DNA of 64,000 nucleotides from Gnetum montanum (GCA_015680685.1 MNCI01015561.1:1519717-1583716); one strand, 5' to 3'; shown: positions 48,890 through 62,168, counted from the stretch's first letter. Notes: generated by a model not told the origin, from the sequence alone. Numbers and translations are program-made.

Positions 48890-51769
48890 GTAGTTTTTGA
48901 AGTACTTCTAACTTTCACAAGCTAGCATACATGCATCTTGCAACCTCCACAAGCTAGGAGATAAGACATTTATAGCTTGGGTAGCCTTTTTAGATTTCAC
49001 AAGTTGGGATGTATCAGATCTACAATGTATGGGATGCACATCTTAAATTTTACATTAAAAATTTCCTCAAATTCCAGTAATGAAAGGCTATAATGAAAAT
49101 TGTTTGGGGAAAATAAGGTAATTATATCTACCTTTATTTTTTCCATCAACTTACAAAGAATTCTAGCAATGGATTGTAACATGACTTTTCTTTGGGGGTA
49201 TTTCATAATACACATAGACATACATACATAATTTAGCATAATTCTGTCCTTGCATCAAAATGTAAAAGTTACATGAAAGAATAATGAACTTATCTTTTTT
49301 CCTCAAATGCTCCATCATGCTTCCATTTTGAGAGCATAAAATCCATGTATATCTTTCATGACCCGCAATAAAAGAAAAGTAAGAAAATTTAGAATAGTTG
49401 GGTCTTCTCAAATCAACTTTTCTTCTTTTCTTCTACTTCCTCTTCTTTACCTTCTTCTTCTTGATGCTTGAAAGTATACCATTTGGCTTTCTTCCACCAT
49501 CATCATCACAACCACTAGGATTATCTTCGTGCTACTCATCCATTTCATAGCTAAGACAATCAAGGCCATCAATATTCATCATTACTATAATTAATAGCAA
49601 GAATATCCAAATTTTGGAAAATTGAATGATATATACACTTATATCAATAATGATCTTTCCACCATGACTGCTGTTGTACTTACTTTGGCTTTTTTCAACT
49701 TGAGTTAGAGACCTGGGTACACTCTATGAAATTTTAGCAATTGAAGTCATCTTCAGTAGTTTGGATTCACCATCTCACATTATTGGCAATGTCATTTCCA
49801 GTCTTTCATCTTTAGCTTACCAGAAATGATGTTTCATGTTATTAACTACATTGTATCAACTTCACTCTTAGTTTTGATGTTTAACATCAACTTTAACATT
49901 GATTTGAATTCTACTTCAACTAATTGACATTTAGTGTTAGAATTTACTTTTGACATTCTATGTCAATCTTTTTACGTCTTGCATTGATTTTAATTTCAAT
50001 GCCTGGTGTTAGATCTTCAATTTTTTTTAACATTTAACATCAACTTCATTTTCGATTTTTAATGTCAGCTTACTAGCTTTTGATATTCCACATTAATTTA
50101 GTTTTGATGTCCAATGTTAGATATTTCATATTCAATTTGCTTTTAATGTTTGATGTCAAAATTTATCTCTAGCTTTTGACATCCTTCATTAGACTTTTGA
50201 TGTTTGATGTCTAACTTTGCACCTTGCATAATTCCTCCTCTCCAGAAATTGTCAAAATTTTTTGAAAGGTTTTGTGGATTCCACTACATTATTCCTACAT
50301 GGTCTACAAGGCATTTTTGGCCTATATATAAGAGAATACCCCCTAAATGTAAGGGGTAGATATCTATAATCATGTTAGTAGCATTTTGGCTTTTCAAATA
50401 GAGCTTAGCAGTACTTTGCTTCTAAGATATCTGTTGCTCATTTTAGTTTTCTTTGGATTTTCTCTCTTTATTTCCATGTTTACATATTGTATTTCCTTCA
50501 TGTTATCCTCTTAACACATGAGTATCTGTAGTGAATTAGATTAACACATTGATCTAATCTTTCCTTTGCAATTGTTAGCTACTCAATTTGCTTATGTTCC
50601 TATTGTATTTGCATCAGTGCACTCATTAGAGCAAGAACGACATAACATACCTTCTTGTTAGAAGCCTTTAATCTCTAGTACACATCTAGGAACACACTTT
50701 TACCAGTTCCTTTATATTTTCATGTAAATCTGGGTTTTCTATTTTGGGATGATTTTTCTTTGGTTTCATTTAAATTCACTTTAGATATGTTCTATTCATG
50801 TTTTTATTCTTGGCTTACATGTGTTCATTAATATATTTGTTTCCTTTATGCATTATTTTAAACATTTTTCACTACCAATCTTGCTTTTATATTATCTTAT
50901 GGTTTTTTGCTTTGCTTAAATGTTTTATATTGGACATTTTATGTGTGCATAATCCCTTTCTTCTTAATACCCACTAATGTGGCAAAACATTTGACTCAAA
51001 TTGTTGGATTTATTCTTCAATCTCAAAACCCCCTTTAAATTTGAGAAAGTTACCTAAAAAGTTAGTTTTTCCTGGATTGTTTGATGGTCACAAAGTAGCT
51101 ACCTTAGTTTTATGTAAGTTGTGTTGGTTTCTACTCATTATGATGATTCCTACCATAACATTTTTGGTGTTAGAAGGAGGGTCTCTATGGAAAGGGAATG
51201 TTTTTCTAGGATTGTTCTCTATTCCAACTTTTGCCATAGTTTTTATGTCTTCAAATATTTCATTGTTTATTTTTAATCTTTTTCACTAAGTGTTATTGAC
51301 ATCATGTTAATGCATAAACATCATGTCATTTTCTCTTTATAACTTCTGCATCATTTTTCTGAATAGTTTTTAATCACTAACCTCTTTTGACATGTCATGT
51401 CAAAATTTTTGCCATGGTATTAAAATTCTGTGATTATAATGTTTCCCTAGAAACCTAAGTCTTATATTTTATTTCAAATGTAAATCTATTTTTAGGAACA
51501 AGCCAACACACTAGTAATAGCCTTGTGAAGTCATAGAATCTCTTCAATCACTAGTAAGGCTTCATCATTTGTTTCAAGCATCCTTAAAATTCAAAAGCTA
51601 CTATATTAGGCCTTTTTAAGTAAACTTAGTCTGACCAACTACAAAGTATCTTGTACCAAATAAGAGCTTGACTACACTCTCATTGTTCGTGTGCTCAAAC
51701 TCATAGCATAGTATAACTAGATCCATAATTTATCATCTTTTTTTTTCTGATCCTCATCATTCCATTAAG
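48890..51769. other. non-coding region with palindromic word array
   Basis: From about 49855 to 50230 the words TGATGTTTAACATCAA, TTGACATTCTATGTCAAT and TTTTGATGTCCAATGTTAGA recur, each close to self-complementary. A TATA-like CTATATATAAG lies at about 50322. This may be the 5' LTR or leader of element F, whose gag follows. I could not define its ends. Elsewhere in this stretch I see nothing specific. Confidence 0.4.
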
Positions 51770-54360
51770 ATGGATGATTAGGATGTTGGAAATTTGATGG
51801 ACTTTGCCATGGAATAGAAGAAAATTTAGAAGCAAGTTCATCTGCAAATCGAGGAAGCTAGGATGAAGACCATCCTCAACTAGCCCCTTGATTCTCATTT
51901 TACTTTTAGGATAAGGAATGGTAGTGTTGCTTCTAAATTAGACATCCATCTCATGGATGAAGATAAGGAGAAAGTAATTGGGAGACCCAACAAAGGTAAC
52001 CCACATGCTTAGCACATTCATCATGTAAACATCTTAGTTGCTCAAGGTAATGCACTTGGATCTATTCTACTTTCTACTAAACCATTTAATATGCTTCTTA
52101 TGACTACTCTACTTTACCAACTTTTTCCTTCCAATAATGTTAGTAATCCACATTCCATCTTTTAAATATTAGTTCCATCCTTTGAAACTACTTTTTATTC
52201 AGTGACTCAGTCTCAGTCCACTATAACTCTATTTCAACCCTTTGTCAACTATCTCGTAGCCCTTTAATGTTTCATAACCTATAGGTGCTTTTCCTTTTCC
52301 TATATACCCATATAACCCATTTTTCTTAGGTGTACTTGCCCCAACTCTAAGTGGGCCCATGCCTTATGTGCCACCTTTTTAAACTTCTTCACTAGATACT
52401 ATGGTTCAATCCCTTATCAATTTCCATATAACAGATCCATAGTTAATTACACTACTTAATGACATGATACTACATTTTCAAAGTAATGAATACAAAATGG
52501 CCAAGGTGCTCAGCTTATAAGAAAATGCTCTCGTTTCCTTGGATAAGGTCTTAAATGATCCCATTAGCTCTACAATTCCTTTGTCAATCTTACCTAAGGA
52601 AGTTTTGCTACCTACCTTCACCAAGTATAATGATGAAACACGAGACTTTATAAATCATGTGGTTAGTTTTAGAAATGAGTGCATGTTTCTAGCTGTTTAC
52701 CATCACATTGTGTTGAGATGCTTCTCCAAATCATTATTTAAAAGATCTTTGACATGGTATAGGTCCTTAACACATGAATCTATTACCTCTCTAGAGGAAT
52801 TGTTTTTAGCCTTCATTGAATGCTTCAAGTTTAGTGTACCTCAAAGCATTGGTGTTATGTCATTCATTGGCATCAAGTAAGCTCCAAATGAATCCATTTA
52901 TAAGTTCATTTCTCAATGGATAATGACATCAACAAATTTTCCCTATTATTTGAATGAATATCAATTGCAAGACATCTTTAAAGTAGTTGTCATTGATTAC
53001 ATTCAGAAGGGGATGATTTATCATAAGCCACATTCTCTAAATTATGTATTAAAGAAGCTACCATTTAACACAATGAATAGGAATTCATGGTAATTTATAA
53101 TAATAAATCTACTAAGGCTACTAAATAAGAGTATACCATCCCAACTTCTATGATTATCTCTTCTTTTTCTAAGGAACAAGCCAATGCTCCCTCAACTACT
53201 TCCTCATCCACTTAGCCACCTAGAACTTGAATAAGTAATGATTAGTGCAGCAAGATACCCATGAGGTGCTCTTTACTCCTAAAAAATATTTTTAGGGATG
53301 GTCACCTTAAGGAGAAATAGGTCTTAGATGAAGCAAAAGCATGCTTTCATCTCATTTAGCTGATAGTTATGGATCCTTCTCAATGAAAAGAAGGAGATCA
53401 TGAGCTACCTAAGTGATATGACTATCACAAGTACTGTTATTATCATGAGACTACTAGACATGATATAAAAAATTGCAAAAATCTGAAAGATGATGTCTAA
53501 TATCTCTTTGATAGGGGTAAGGTAGTGGTGGAAAGTGATCCATCCATGATGCATCTAGATAACAAGAAACTAGAGGTATTTTAGAACCCCTTGGAGGCTA
53601 GAGGGACAATTTCAACCTTTAGGCCTAAATACAAAGCTAGTAAGTCTTTGCCAAAAGAGCCATATGTCATCTACTGGTCTAACTACGATCAATTCAAGTA
53701 GTTCTCACTATGACATTAGAATTCCTATGTGATTTGTTGATCTTACTATGGATTAGATAGTTTGAAGTTATATGGTGAAAACATCAAGATAGACTTGAAG
53801 ACAAGGGATATTTGTTAGCTTCTACTTTATATCACCATCAAAGTATCGCCAAATGCTATAGTTCCTCTAATACATGTTGATGATGATGTTGGATCGAATG
53901 TGATAATGTAATCACATGGGATATTATCAAGTATCTCACCATTTAAGATCAAGTAGTCTTTAATAAAACCTATACTAATCTTGTTTCCTTTAACAACATT
54001 TGAGTAGATGTTCTAGGTTCCATTAGGATACCATTCATGATAGATGAGTGTCTTGGTATTAATGACATACCAATATGTCCTTGGCTAGCTCAACACATAG
54101 CTATTTCTTCTTCTATACATTAGAAGATTGATATACTTGTTCACAATCATGAGGCTATAATCTTTACAAATAGGAAAATTCCTAGAGTTTCTTGTCTAGA
54201 AAGAAAAATACATTCCCATTAGCTTAGTGGAAAGCTAGCTAAAACTTAACTTGAATCTATAGGTAAGCCTATAGTTCTTTACTCCTCTAAGAACTCTGAG
54301 GTTATCTCTAATTTTGTAGAGTTCGGCAACAAGTCTATTTCCAATGTTGAATTATAGAAT
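51770..54360 (+). pseudogene. element F gag and protease region
   Basis: ATG at 51770 (MDD, then a stop); RMKTILN and RIRNGSVASKLDIHLMDEDK follow with stops. The gag core is open from 52539: PKEVLLPTFTKYNDETRDFI, FRNECMFLAVYHHIVLRCFS, LTWYRSLTHESITSLEELFL. A knuckle-like KYCYYHETTRHDIKNCKNL appears near 53435-53490. Around 53840-53910 the reading IKVSPNAIVPLIHVDDDVGS sits where the protease active site should be, without a clear D-S/T-G. No RT is found. It is convergent with the minus-strand ORF that begins at 54915. Confidence 0.65.
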
Positions 54361-56905
54361 TAAGCTTTGATAAGCTGGAAATATCTTCACCTAAGAAGAA
54401 GGATTCTCCTCATCCTTCTTATTCTATAGATCATAAATTTTTTACAAATACTATAACCTTAGATGCTTAGTCTTCAATATTGCTATCTTTTTTTCCATTA
54501 GGTGGTGGACATCTATTAGCATATGTTAGGATTTTTCTTTTATTTATTTTCTACTATTCATTATCATTAGGCAATGGTGGTTAGGGAAATTTCTTTAATT
54601 TTTTTCTCTTTAATCATTTGTTATTAATGGACAATGTTATGCTAACAAATAGTTGTCATGTCACATCAATTTATTATGGTCATTACTAAGAAGAAAAATG
54701 AGAAAGTCAAAATAGATGTGAATGTCAAATCTTTATTCATCTTTGAAAAACTTATAAAATTTTGATGCACATCATAGCTTTTGGCATGATGTCAAAGCTA
54801 ATGTTAAACATACTTAATGTTTTTTTCAAAGTTTTTGCGTAAAAAAAAAATGATGTAGAAACATAAACAAATAAACAAATAAAAAAATATTTTACAAAAT
54901 TTTGCTTAGTAACCTTATTCTTTTGTTGGTTCTACCTCTTTTTCCTTGTCAATTTGCATTAGCATGGGCTCTTCTTTTGCTGGTCTTTTGCTGCTCTTTG
55001 TAGGATCTACAAATAAATATTCAATACCAAAAAAGTTAGTTTTATTATATTTTGTCTCTCAGATGGAAGAAAATAAAATGAATACTTAAAATTATTAGTG
55101 CTTACCCTGTGTCTCTTCATAAATCTATAGGATTCGTTGTTCCATCTTCTCCAAGCTTAGTTGTGTTTAACTTATCAAAGGCTGAACTTGGGATTTGTAA
55201 TCTTTTAGCTTCTCTATTGAGATATCATCATCTTCTCCTTCCAATGTAGGTTTTTCCTTAAGATCCCTTTATTCTTCTTCTAGTGTGGTGACTACCATAT
55301 TTTGTGCAAAATCATTACATAATTTTGCCAATTTGGTCTAATTAATGAGCAAATTTTCTACTTCTTATCTACATAAAATTCCTAATCTCTTTAGGTAACT
55401 TGCAATACTCTCTTTTGTATCACTTATTTATTTGTTGTTTTCTTCCCTAGCTTTCCTAGGCTATAACCAAATTTCTTAAGCATGTCATGTATTGGGTCAT
55501 GGCCAAAGCTGAGTATTTCCTCTACATTAATGCTCTTTAGAACTCTACTATTTTATCCATCTCTATCTTGTATGCATGGGAAGGATGGTTATGCCTCACT
55601 ATGTTACTGCTGTGAATTTATACTTCTAGCAACTCTACTTAGTCAAACAAAATCTTTATTTGCTTGTCGATTTCTTCCTTATTCTTTCATGCTTGCTCTA
55701 ACGAGTCTAGGAGTATGGTGTTGGTATTAGCATGTTCAATGAACAACACTCCCATATCCTTTGCATAGTTAAGAGCAGCACTTATTTTTTCAGCAACAAT
55801 CTTTTTTGCTACTATGTCTATGTTTATTGTGGGATCATGGAAGGTCACCTGATCCCTATCTAACTTTATGTTTATTTTTGCATTTTCAACCTTGAGAATG
55901 TCAGATTCTCTATCTTTAGTTAATGAACATAATTTTATAGAAATAATATTCACAACTCACCTTCTTCTAGAGAAAGTAACTTTAGCCTTGCATTTATGTC
56001 TTTTGCTAGACCCTTTAACATCAACTACCTGTCTTTGACATAAGTCCATATTTTTCTTTTCATCTTTATCAAAGAGAAGAAAATGGTTAAGTGTTACTGA
56101 TGTCAAAATATAATAAATGTCAAAAATTTTAACGTTAGGTCATTTACAGTTACTATATGATGTGGAGATTCTAGGGATAGTCACTTCCTTTATGCATTTG
56201 TAAACCTTTGAATTGGTCAAAATTGGTTTGCTGGTAGGAGTGATGCTTAATAGAGGAGGAGGGAGTTTAAACTCTAAAAGTTCATCTCTTTCCCAATTCC
56301 CAACTTCTTGCTCTTCTTAGCTTATTTCATTATAACATAAATCAAGAAAATTTGAAAAATTCATACTTTCTCTCTTTCCTTCATCTTCCTCTAATGAAAA
56401 AAAGTCTTCCAAGAAGTCTTTTTCTTCCCTGCTTATACCTTTATTTTCTCCTTTGGGAATAGAGAAAAGCATAAAACGTAACTTCTTAGCTTTGTGTTCT
56501 AATGCCTATCTATCCCTTGCAACTTCTACAATTAGAAAAAAAATTTCAAGTGTTAATTTACGTTGTTTTCAAGTTATGTCAAAACTAGAAATGATGTTGT
56601 GTCAAAAACACTTGGTAAAATTTTTTTATATAAAAACTAACATAAAAAACTTATTTTTTCCTCTAATTTCTTGTTGGAGATACTAATTTCTCATGTCTTT
56701 GAAGATATTTCTCCCTCTGGAAGAGTCTTTCTTTCTCTTGATGGTTTTTCCTTCTTCACAGTTCTAGAGGTGCTCTTCAAAATTTTCTCCTTTCTTGCTT
56801 CAACATCCTCACTTACTTTCTTTTGGGGCTTTTCAATGCCTTTAAACACTAAACACACAACCTCTTCTCTAGTCTTTGACTCTCACGTTAAAAGACCTCA
56901 TCTTT

Positions 56906-59735
56906 TGTAACATCCCACCCTAGCAAGGGTAGGGTGATGCCTAGGATCAAGAAATCTTAGCACAGAAGCATAATAACTAAAACCAATAATGTGTAGGATA
57001 CATGATAATATGAAAAGTAAAAGGGTATAGAACTTTCCTACCATACCAAAAACCAAACATATATATATATATATATATATCACCTTAGATAATTGCATGT
57101 CTCTATGTAAAGAAAACTATACATTGCTTGGTAAAAATACAAAAAAAAAAAAAAACACACATAACCTCATCATCATATAAAGAAGAGTACAAAGAGTTCC
57201 ATACAAGGGTATCTAGTCCATAGTATTGTACATGAAAATAAATCAACATGAAAATATACATCAACCAAGCATAGAAGCTTTTCCCCTCCTCTACCCTTCT
57301 TCTCTGTGCTCGTCTAGGCTCTTGCACCTTTCACTTGTAATGAAATAAAGTCAGTACACTATTGAGTGGGAAGCCTTTACACTTCCCTTGCTAGATGGTC
57401 AACAAGTGTTGCACTAGAGGAGAGGAGTCGTGTACAAGGTAACCTACAACATTGTTAGTCTCATGCATGCTTAAAACAACACACACCATATCAACCATAA
57501 AGCTAACATATGTTCATACAAGCACAAACAAAGCCATGGTCCGACATCATCTATCATGCCCATGATATACCAAAAATAGTCCATGATCCATACAATCATA
57601 ATAGAAATAGAACATTTAGACTCAATGATATGACTCACAAACCAATACTATCACATACATAGCCCACGTCATTACTAGGATATTCATGCTTAGTGTAGCA
57701 TGTGAAACGTTGCCATGAGTACTTATAATAGCCATTACTTGTAGGTCTTTTATTAGTTTTTTATTTATCTGACCAGTGCTGGGGTCCATCAACATATGAC
57801 CTACAACCACTAGCCTTCTGGAGGACTAATGATAGGGATGAACACACCTATGACACGGACCAGCTGTAGGGATGAACACACCTATGACATGGACCAACTG
57901 TAGGGATGAACAAACCTACGCTCTCCCACTCTCAAGATGAGGCCTAAGATAGGAGCCTCACTAGTGCATCACAGTGGGGGTCAATCCATACTACCTCTTG
58001 GGTGCCTCATCACCAATTGGTTGACACCCTCATGCTAGCACCATCCACCAACAACCGTCACAAGTGTCATCATGAAAACATATACATAGTTCAGCTAGCT
58101 TAAGCTAACACATGTCATAAGTACAACACACCCAATGGAACAACTACATAAATCCATCCCTAATAGTTACAGTAATGCCATGAAAACAATACCATGATGC
58201 AACAAAATAACAAGAAAACCTTGGTATGACAAACATTACCCTATTCCTCAAAAGACATGAACCTCCATACAAATGACCACTAGAATAACCTTTAAAATAA
58301 AATATGCCCAAAGAGAAAACTAATCCCAAAATTAGAAAATACTTCCCAAAATGATCCCAACGATACTAATTTTACCTAAATGGGACTCCTAGAAGCAAAG
58401 TTATGTGTGTTTAAAGTTTGGTTAATAAAATAATATTTGGAACACCTAGGAACACTCACACCCTAATAGGCCCCACAAATAGCATATCATATGAGGCTCA
58501 TCAACACCACATATCACAATCCAAAAGTCCACATCATCTCATACACTACAAATATATATATATATATTCATTCATAATCCATAACCAAAATTGTTCAAAT
58601 TTGGGAAAAAGAAAATAACATGTCCAAGCTTAATCCTTAAGCTATACATCCCACATGCCCACATTGTGTAATCATATATACTAATCTAGCACAAAAATAC
58701 AAAGGAAAAGGCAAAGAAAATCCACCAATTCAAATTGTTGGGGTTGAAAGGCTGAAACAAGGAGAAAATCCTCAAAAATCTAGTAGGACTTCATTTCACT
58801 TCCAGTAAGTTCTGCGCCCACGTAGATATGACCACAACAATCCCAAATCCAAGTTCAAAACAAGCAAAAAGTATCCACAAGGCTCAGAATCTAGAAAAAG
58901 AAGAAAATAGAAAGAAAAACGGTAGAAAACAGACTCTTGTGCATTTTCTATTTTTGAAATAGAGAAAATAGAAGAAAACAGACAAAAACCCAAGCATGGC
59001 AGTCGACAATGGTCTCTTTATCTACAAATATGAAAAAAAAAAACAAATTTAGGCCACGTTACTTGTGGCAGTAGTAAAAAAAAATGGTGGTGTCAGCCAT
59101 GGTAGTGGAAATACTAAAGGAAAAAAAATAAACATAATAAACATAATATACATTTAGCCCTTGTTTGGGTTTATTGGGCACATGTCACGTGCTATGTGAG
59201 TTTTACTTTTTGCCTTGGTTATTTTTTAACTCAAATTATTTATTATTTTTTGAACAATATTTTCATAAGTTAGTTTTATTTTTGTCTTTGCCCCTAATAT
59301 TGTAAACTTTAAACCTATGTAACAAACACACCAAGATTCTAAATAAAAATATGTTTGAACCTACGAGATCCTTATCACATGTGCTACACATTCACATGCT
59401 AAAATCATACTTGAACATCACACAACATAGTGCTATAGTACAAATGCCTACCTATCAAAATCACACATAAAGCATAAAAACATATTGGATTAGTGCTCTT
59501 GTACCCCAATCCCACACCCCTGCCAGCAACATCACCTGTTTAACACATCACATAGGGCTAGTGTACATAATCATGTTAGTTAAGCATGTAAAGACATCAT
59601 AATCATATCAAAAAACGAAGCCTCATAACATATAAAATACATTAACTTGTCCTTGAAAACCCACCGGGACTCCACATGTAATGTCTAAATCATAAGCGTA
59701 TGACTATACCTATTAGCTTTGGGTGGGGTGTAACA
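56906..59735. mobile_element. element H: LTR-like insertion of 2.8 kb, probably a solo LTR
   Basis: It starts TGTAACATCCCACCC and ends GGGTGGGGTGTAACA, inverted repeats with two differences. The flanking 5-mers are TCTTT (56901-56905) and TCCTT (59736-59740), a target duplication with one substitution. No coding region is found. It has an (AT)11 run at 57059-57080 and a 34-bp tandem repeat. It interrupts the minus-strand ORF of F/G. A TR-less LARD-type element is an alternative. Confidence 0.6.
57833..57930. repeat. 34-bp tandem repeat, nearly three copies
   Basis: Units at 57833, 57867 and 57901 begin TAGGGATGAACAMACCTA. The first two continue with ATGACAYGGACCARCTG. It lies inside element H. 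Confidence 0.9.
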
Positions 59736-61150
59736 TCCTTCAATCATGTAAGTAGACATTATAGTTCCTAAGTGTTGGCATAGTAGGGAGTCTACTTCTG
59801 AGGTAACGTCAACTTATTTCCTTCCATTATAGGTAAAAAAATTTACCACTACTTTTATAAATTCATAATAAATCCAAAAATTGAGCCTTTTGCTCACCAT
59901 CTTCTTCTTCTTCTTTTTTTGTTCTCCTTGGATAGTTTTTCTATCCCCTCAACTACCCCTTAATAAATCACTACTGCTGAGTTGGCTACCCTTCCTTGGA
60001 ACATAGCCTAGTACATTTTGTACAATCTTCTAGGGACAAGTTCCAATTTTTGTCCAATATTATTATAGAAGAGCCTCTTTATAAATAAAGGGAAAATCCT
60101 TTTTAGATCTTCATTGTTCCCTTTATTGACATTGATTGCATCTCTCTTCTATGATCCCACCCATGCCTCAACTATTGATAGCTCTACCAAATCCAACTTG
60201 TTGCTATTAATCTTTATTTCTCTTTTAGGGAAGCCTAACCAATACCTTAGTGTAGCTAGATCCAAATTGATCATCACTTGTTTCTGGTCTACATGAACAA
60301 CCAAAACTACCTTGTTGGTTGCATAACTTTTTCTTAGTTCACCATACTTTGCCACACTAGGGTAGGGGTGCTTTAGGTATAAAGTACATAAAATCCATAT
60401 CTTATCAAATCATCCAAAATACTTAACTTCATCACCCTCAAAAATTCACTTTTGGAAACTTTGTGCCTCACTAGTAAGCCTCACCTCATAATTCTCTGCT
60501 TCTCCCATGATGTTAATGAATTTGGAGTCATCACTGTCTATTTGACTTGCAAATAGGCATTAACTCTAATCAACTAACTTTTTCTCTTTGAAAATAGCAA
60601 AAATATAAAAAATACCTTTTTAGAATCTTTATGTACTTTTTAGACTTAGGATAATCCTTGATTCCTTAGGCCACTTTGTGTGCTCTTCATGGACTTCATT
60701 CCACAATAGGTGAAGCCACCCCCTATTTTCATCTTGTTTCCAAAACCTATATGTCCTTAGACTCTTGTATTGTACATCAAATTTAGACATCACCTAAGGT
60801 CTCCAATTTTGATGTTGTAATAGATTTTGAATGAATTTCATATAATCAAGACTTTAAATATCTAGATCATTGAGCCTATACCATGAAATTCAAAATTAGT
60901 TTCTTTATGTAATAAAGGCTAAATTTCTTTTAACTCCAAATCTTTTCTAACTCACCTCTTAATAAAAATCTAGGCTTGTGATGGATCTGTGTTTCTAGCA
61001 GTAGTGTACAATTGGCACTAAATTACTGATATTCTTTGCATTTCCACAACTTGTTCAAGAATTTATTGTACACCAAGACATCCTTGGTTAGCTCCTCAAT
61101 GTCTGACCATAGCTTAGAGATAATTTGTGATGAGACGCAGATTGCACAAG

Positions 61151-61178
61151 CCGCGATATCGCGTACGCGATATCGCGG
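61151..61178 (+). promoter_or_regulatory. perfect 28-bp palindrome upstream of the TATA box
   Basis: The two halves are CCGCGATATCGCGT and its exact complement. It also reads as two CGCGATATCGCG units 14 bp apart. It ends 14 bp before TATAAA. The A LTRs keep the same 14-bp register with decayed CG positions. It is a likely binding site for a dimeric regulator or a methylation target (inference). Confidence 0.85.
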
Positions 61179-61456
61179 TCCGCCGCCATATCTATAAATA
61201 AGAGGTGGCACTCCCTTCATTTCCCAATCCTGGCTAGAAGTAGCGAAGCTCTGGTAGTTTGAACACTCCAGAGCTAGATTAATTTCCCATGTGCCCGCAG
61301 TAGGAGTCCTAGAGTGAACGGCTCTTTATTCGAGCAACTTTGTAACCTGAACACAAGTTGTGTACGGAAATAAAGACGAACTTGATTGGATAAACCTTGC
61401 AGTACATGGTTTTATTTTGTTGTTATTTATTGCTTTCCTAGTGCACACGAGTACGA

Positions 61457-61713
61457 CTTGATTACGAGCATCTACGGATGTGTACGGCTAATCAAGGAAT
61501 CGGCTGCTCGTCGCAACGCGTGAGTACGACTTGATTATGAGCATTGTGACTGCTTGGTAACCTAGTAGTGTATTCTAGGATTTGCGCTTGGTAATCCCAG
61601 TGGTAGTCCAATGTGTACGGCTGGTCAAGGAATCGGCTACTCATCGCTAGGCTAGAACGTGTGATAAGTACGACTTGGCTACGAGCATCCACGGGTGTGT
61701 ACGGCTAGCCAAG
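61457..61713 (+). repeat. three diverged U5 units with complementary arms
   Basis: Arm pairs are CTTGATTA/TAATCAAG (61457-61464 and 61489-61496), CTTGATTA/TGGTCAAG (61530-61537 and 61622-61629) and CTTGGCTA/TAGCCAAG (61674-61681 and 61706-61713). Each left arm is followed by GAGCA, and each right arm by a complementary TGCTC-like word about 8 bases on. Element A has one such unit (27875-27992). Confidence 0.8.
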
Positions 61714-62150
61714 GAATCGGCTGCTTATCACACTTAGGCTAAATAGGTGCCTCAGTACGACCACTTCGAGCACTTGTGTTACGTGTGGTGATCCCAGTAA
61801 CGATTAGCGTTTGGTAGCCACAGTTGCATAGTTCAGGGTGTGTCCGGTAAGTGGGAACGGATGCTGACGCTAGTTAATTTAGACTTAGGACATTAGTTAG
61901 AGTTAGTTAGTCTCTCAACCCTTCCCCTCATAGCTTAGGAGATAAACCGAAAAATACCAAAAAATCATATACCTCAGAATTGCTTAACCATACACCGTGA
62001 CACATACAAGCAAGCCTAGGAAGACAACGAATGATTAACCCCAAGTGTTTCTTGTGGCGTTAAGGCATTTAGTCTGCGGAGTTCGACCGGATCGCGCGTA
62101 CATGCTCGTATTCGTATGGTTGAGTGTAGGGCTACCTTGCCACTCATCAT

Positions 62151-62168
62151 TGGTGTTGTTGCCGGGGA
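62151..62168 (+). other. primer-binding site of element C
   Basis: TGGTGTTGTTGCCGGGGA follows the LTR after one base. It is close to the tRNA-Asp-type site TGGCGCCGTTGCCGGGGA, with C-to-T changes. Confidence 0.8.

Larger units (their letters stand above)
54915..61127 (-). pseudogene. intron-containing antisense ORF of element F/G, split by element H
   Basis: Minus-strand exon blocks: 61127-61023 (SKLWSDIEELTKDVLVYNKF); about 60850-60620 ending at AAAAAG|GTATTT; about 60540-59760, with VDQKQVMINLDLATLRYWLG, the transposon-like domain also seen in the other ORF2 copies; Lys/Glu-rich segments at about 56900-56680; a helical segment at 55953-55690 (LKVENAKINIKLDRDQVTFH); and a last exon 55006-54915 after an AG acceptor, ending IDKEKEVEPTKE then TAA. 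Stops occur in several exons. The architecture (domain, coiled coil, short acidic end, GT-AG introns) repeats that of 12287-17596. Element C interrupts its upstream side at 61128. Confidence 0.5.
61128..62149 (+). repeat. element C 5' LTR
   Basis: At 1022 bp it is longer than the A LTRs because a U5 segment is present in three diverged copies. TATAAA is at 61193-61198, CTTTATTCGAGC at about 61325, and AATAAAG at about 61369. The end is GTATGGTTGAGTGTAGGGCT then ACCTTGCCACTCATCA. Confidence 0.92.

Noticed and set aside
57059-57080. AT dinucleotide run as a promoter
   Set aside because: Simple (AT)11 microsatellite without other promoter context.
61023-61220. Minus-strand ORF beginning MKGVPPLIYRYGG
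   Set aside because: Its first part is the reverse complement of the element C LTR promoter. Only the part below 61127 belongs to the interrupted antisense ORF.
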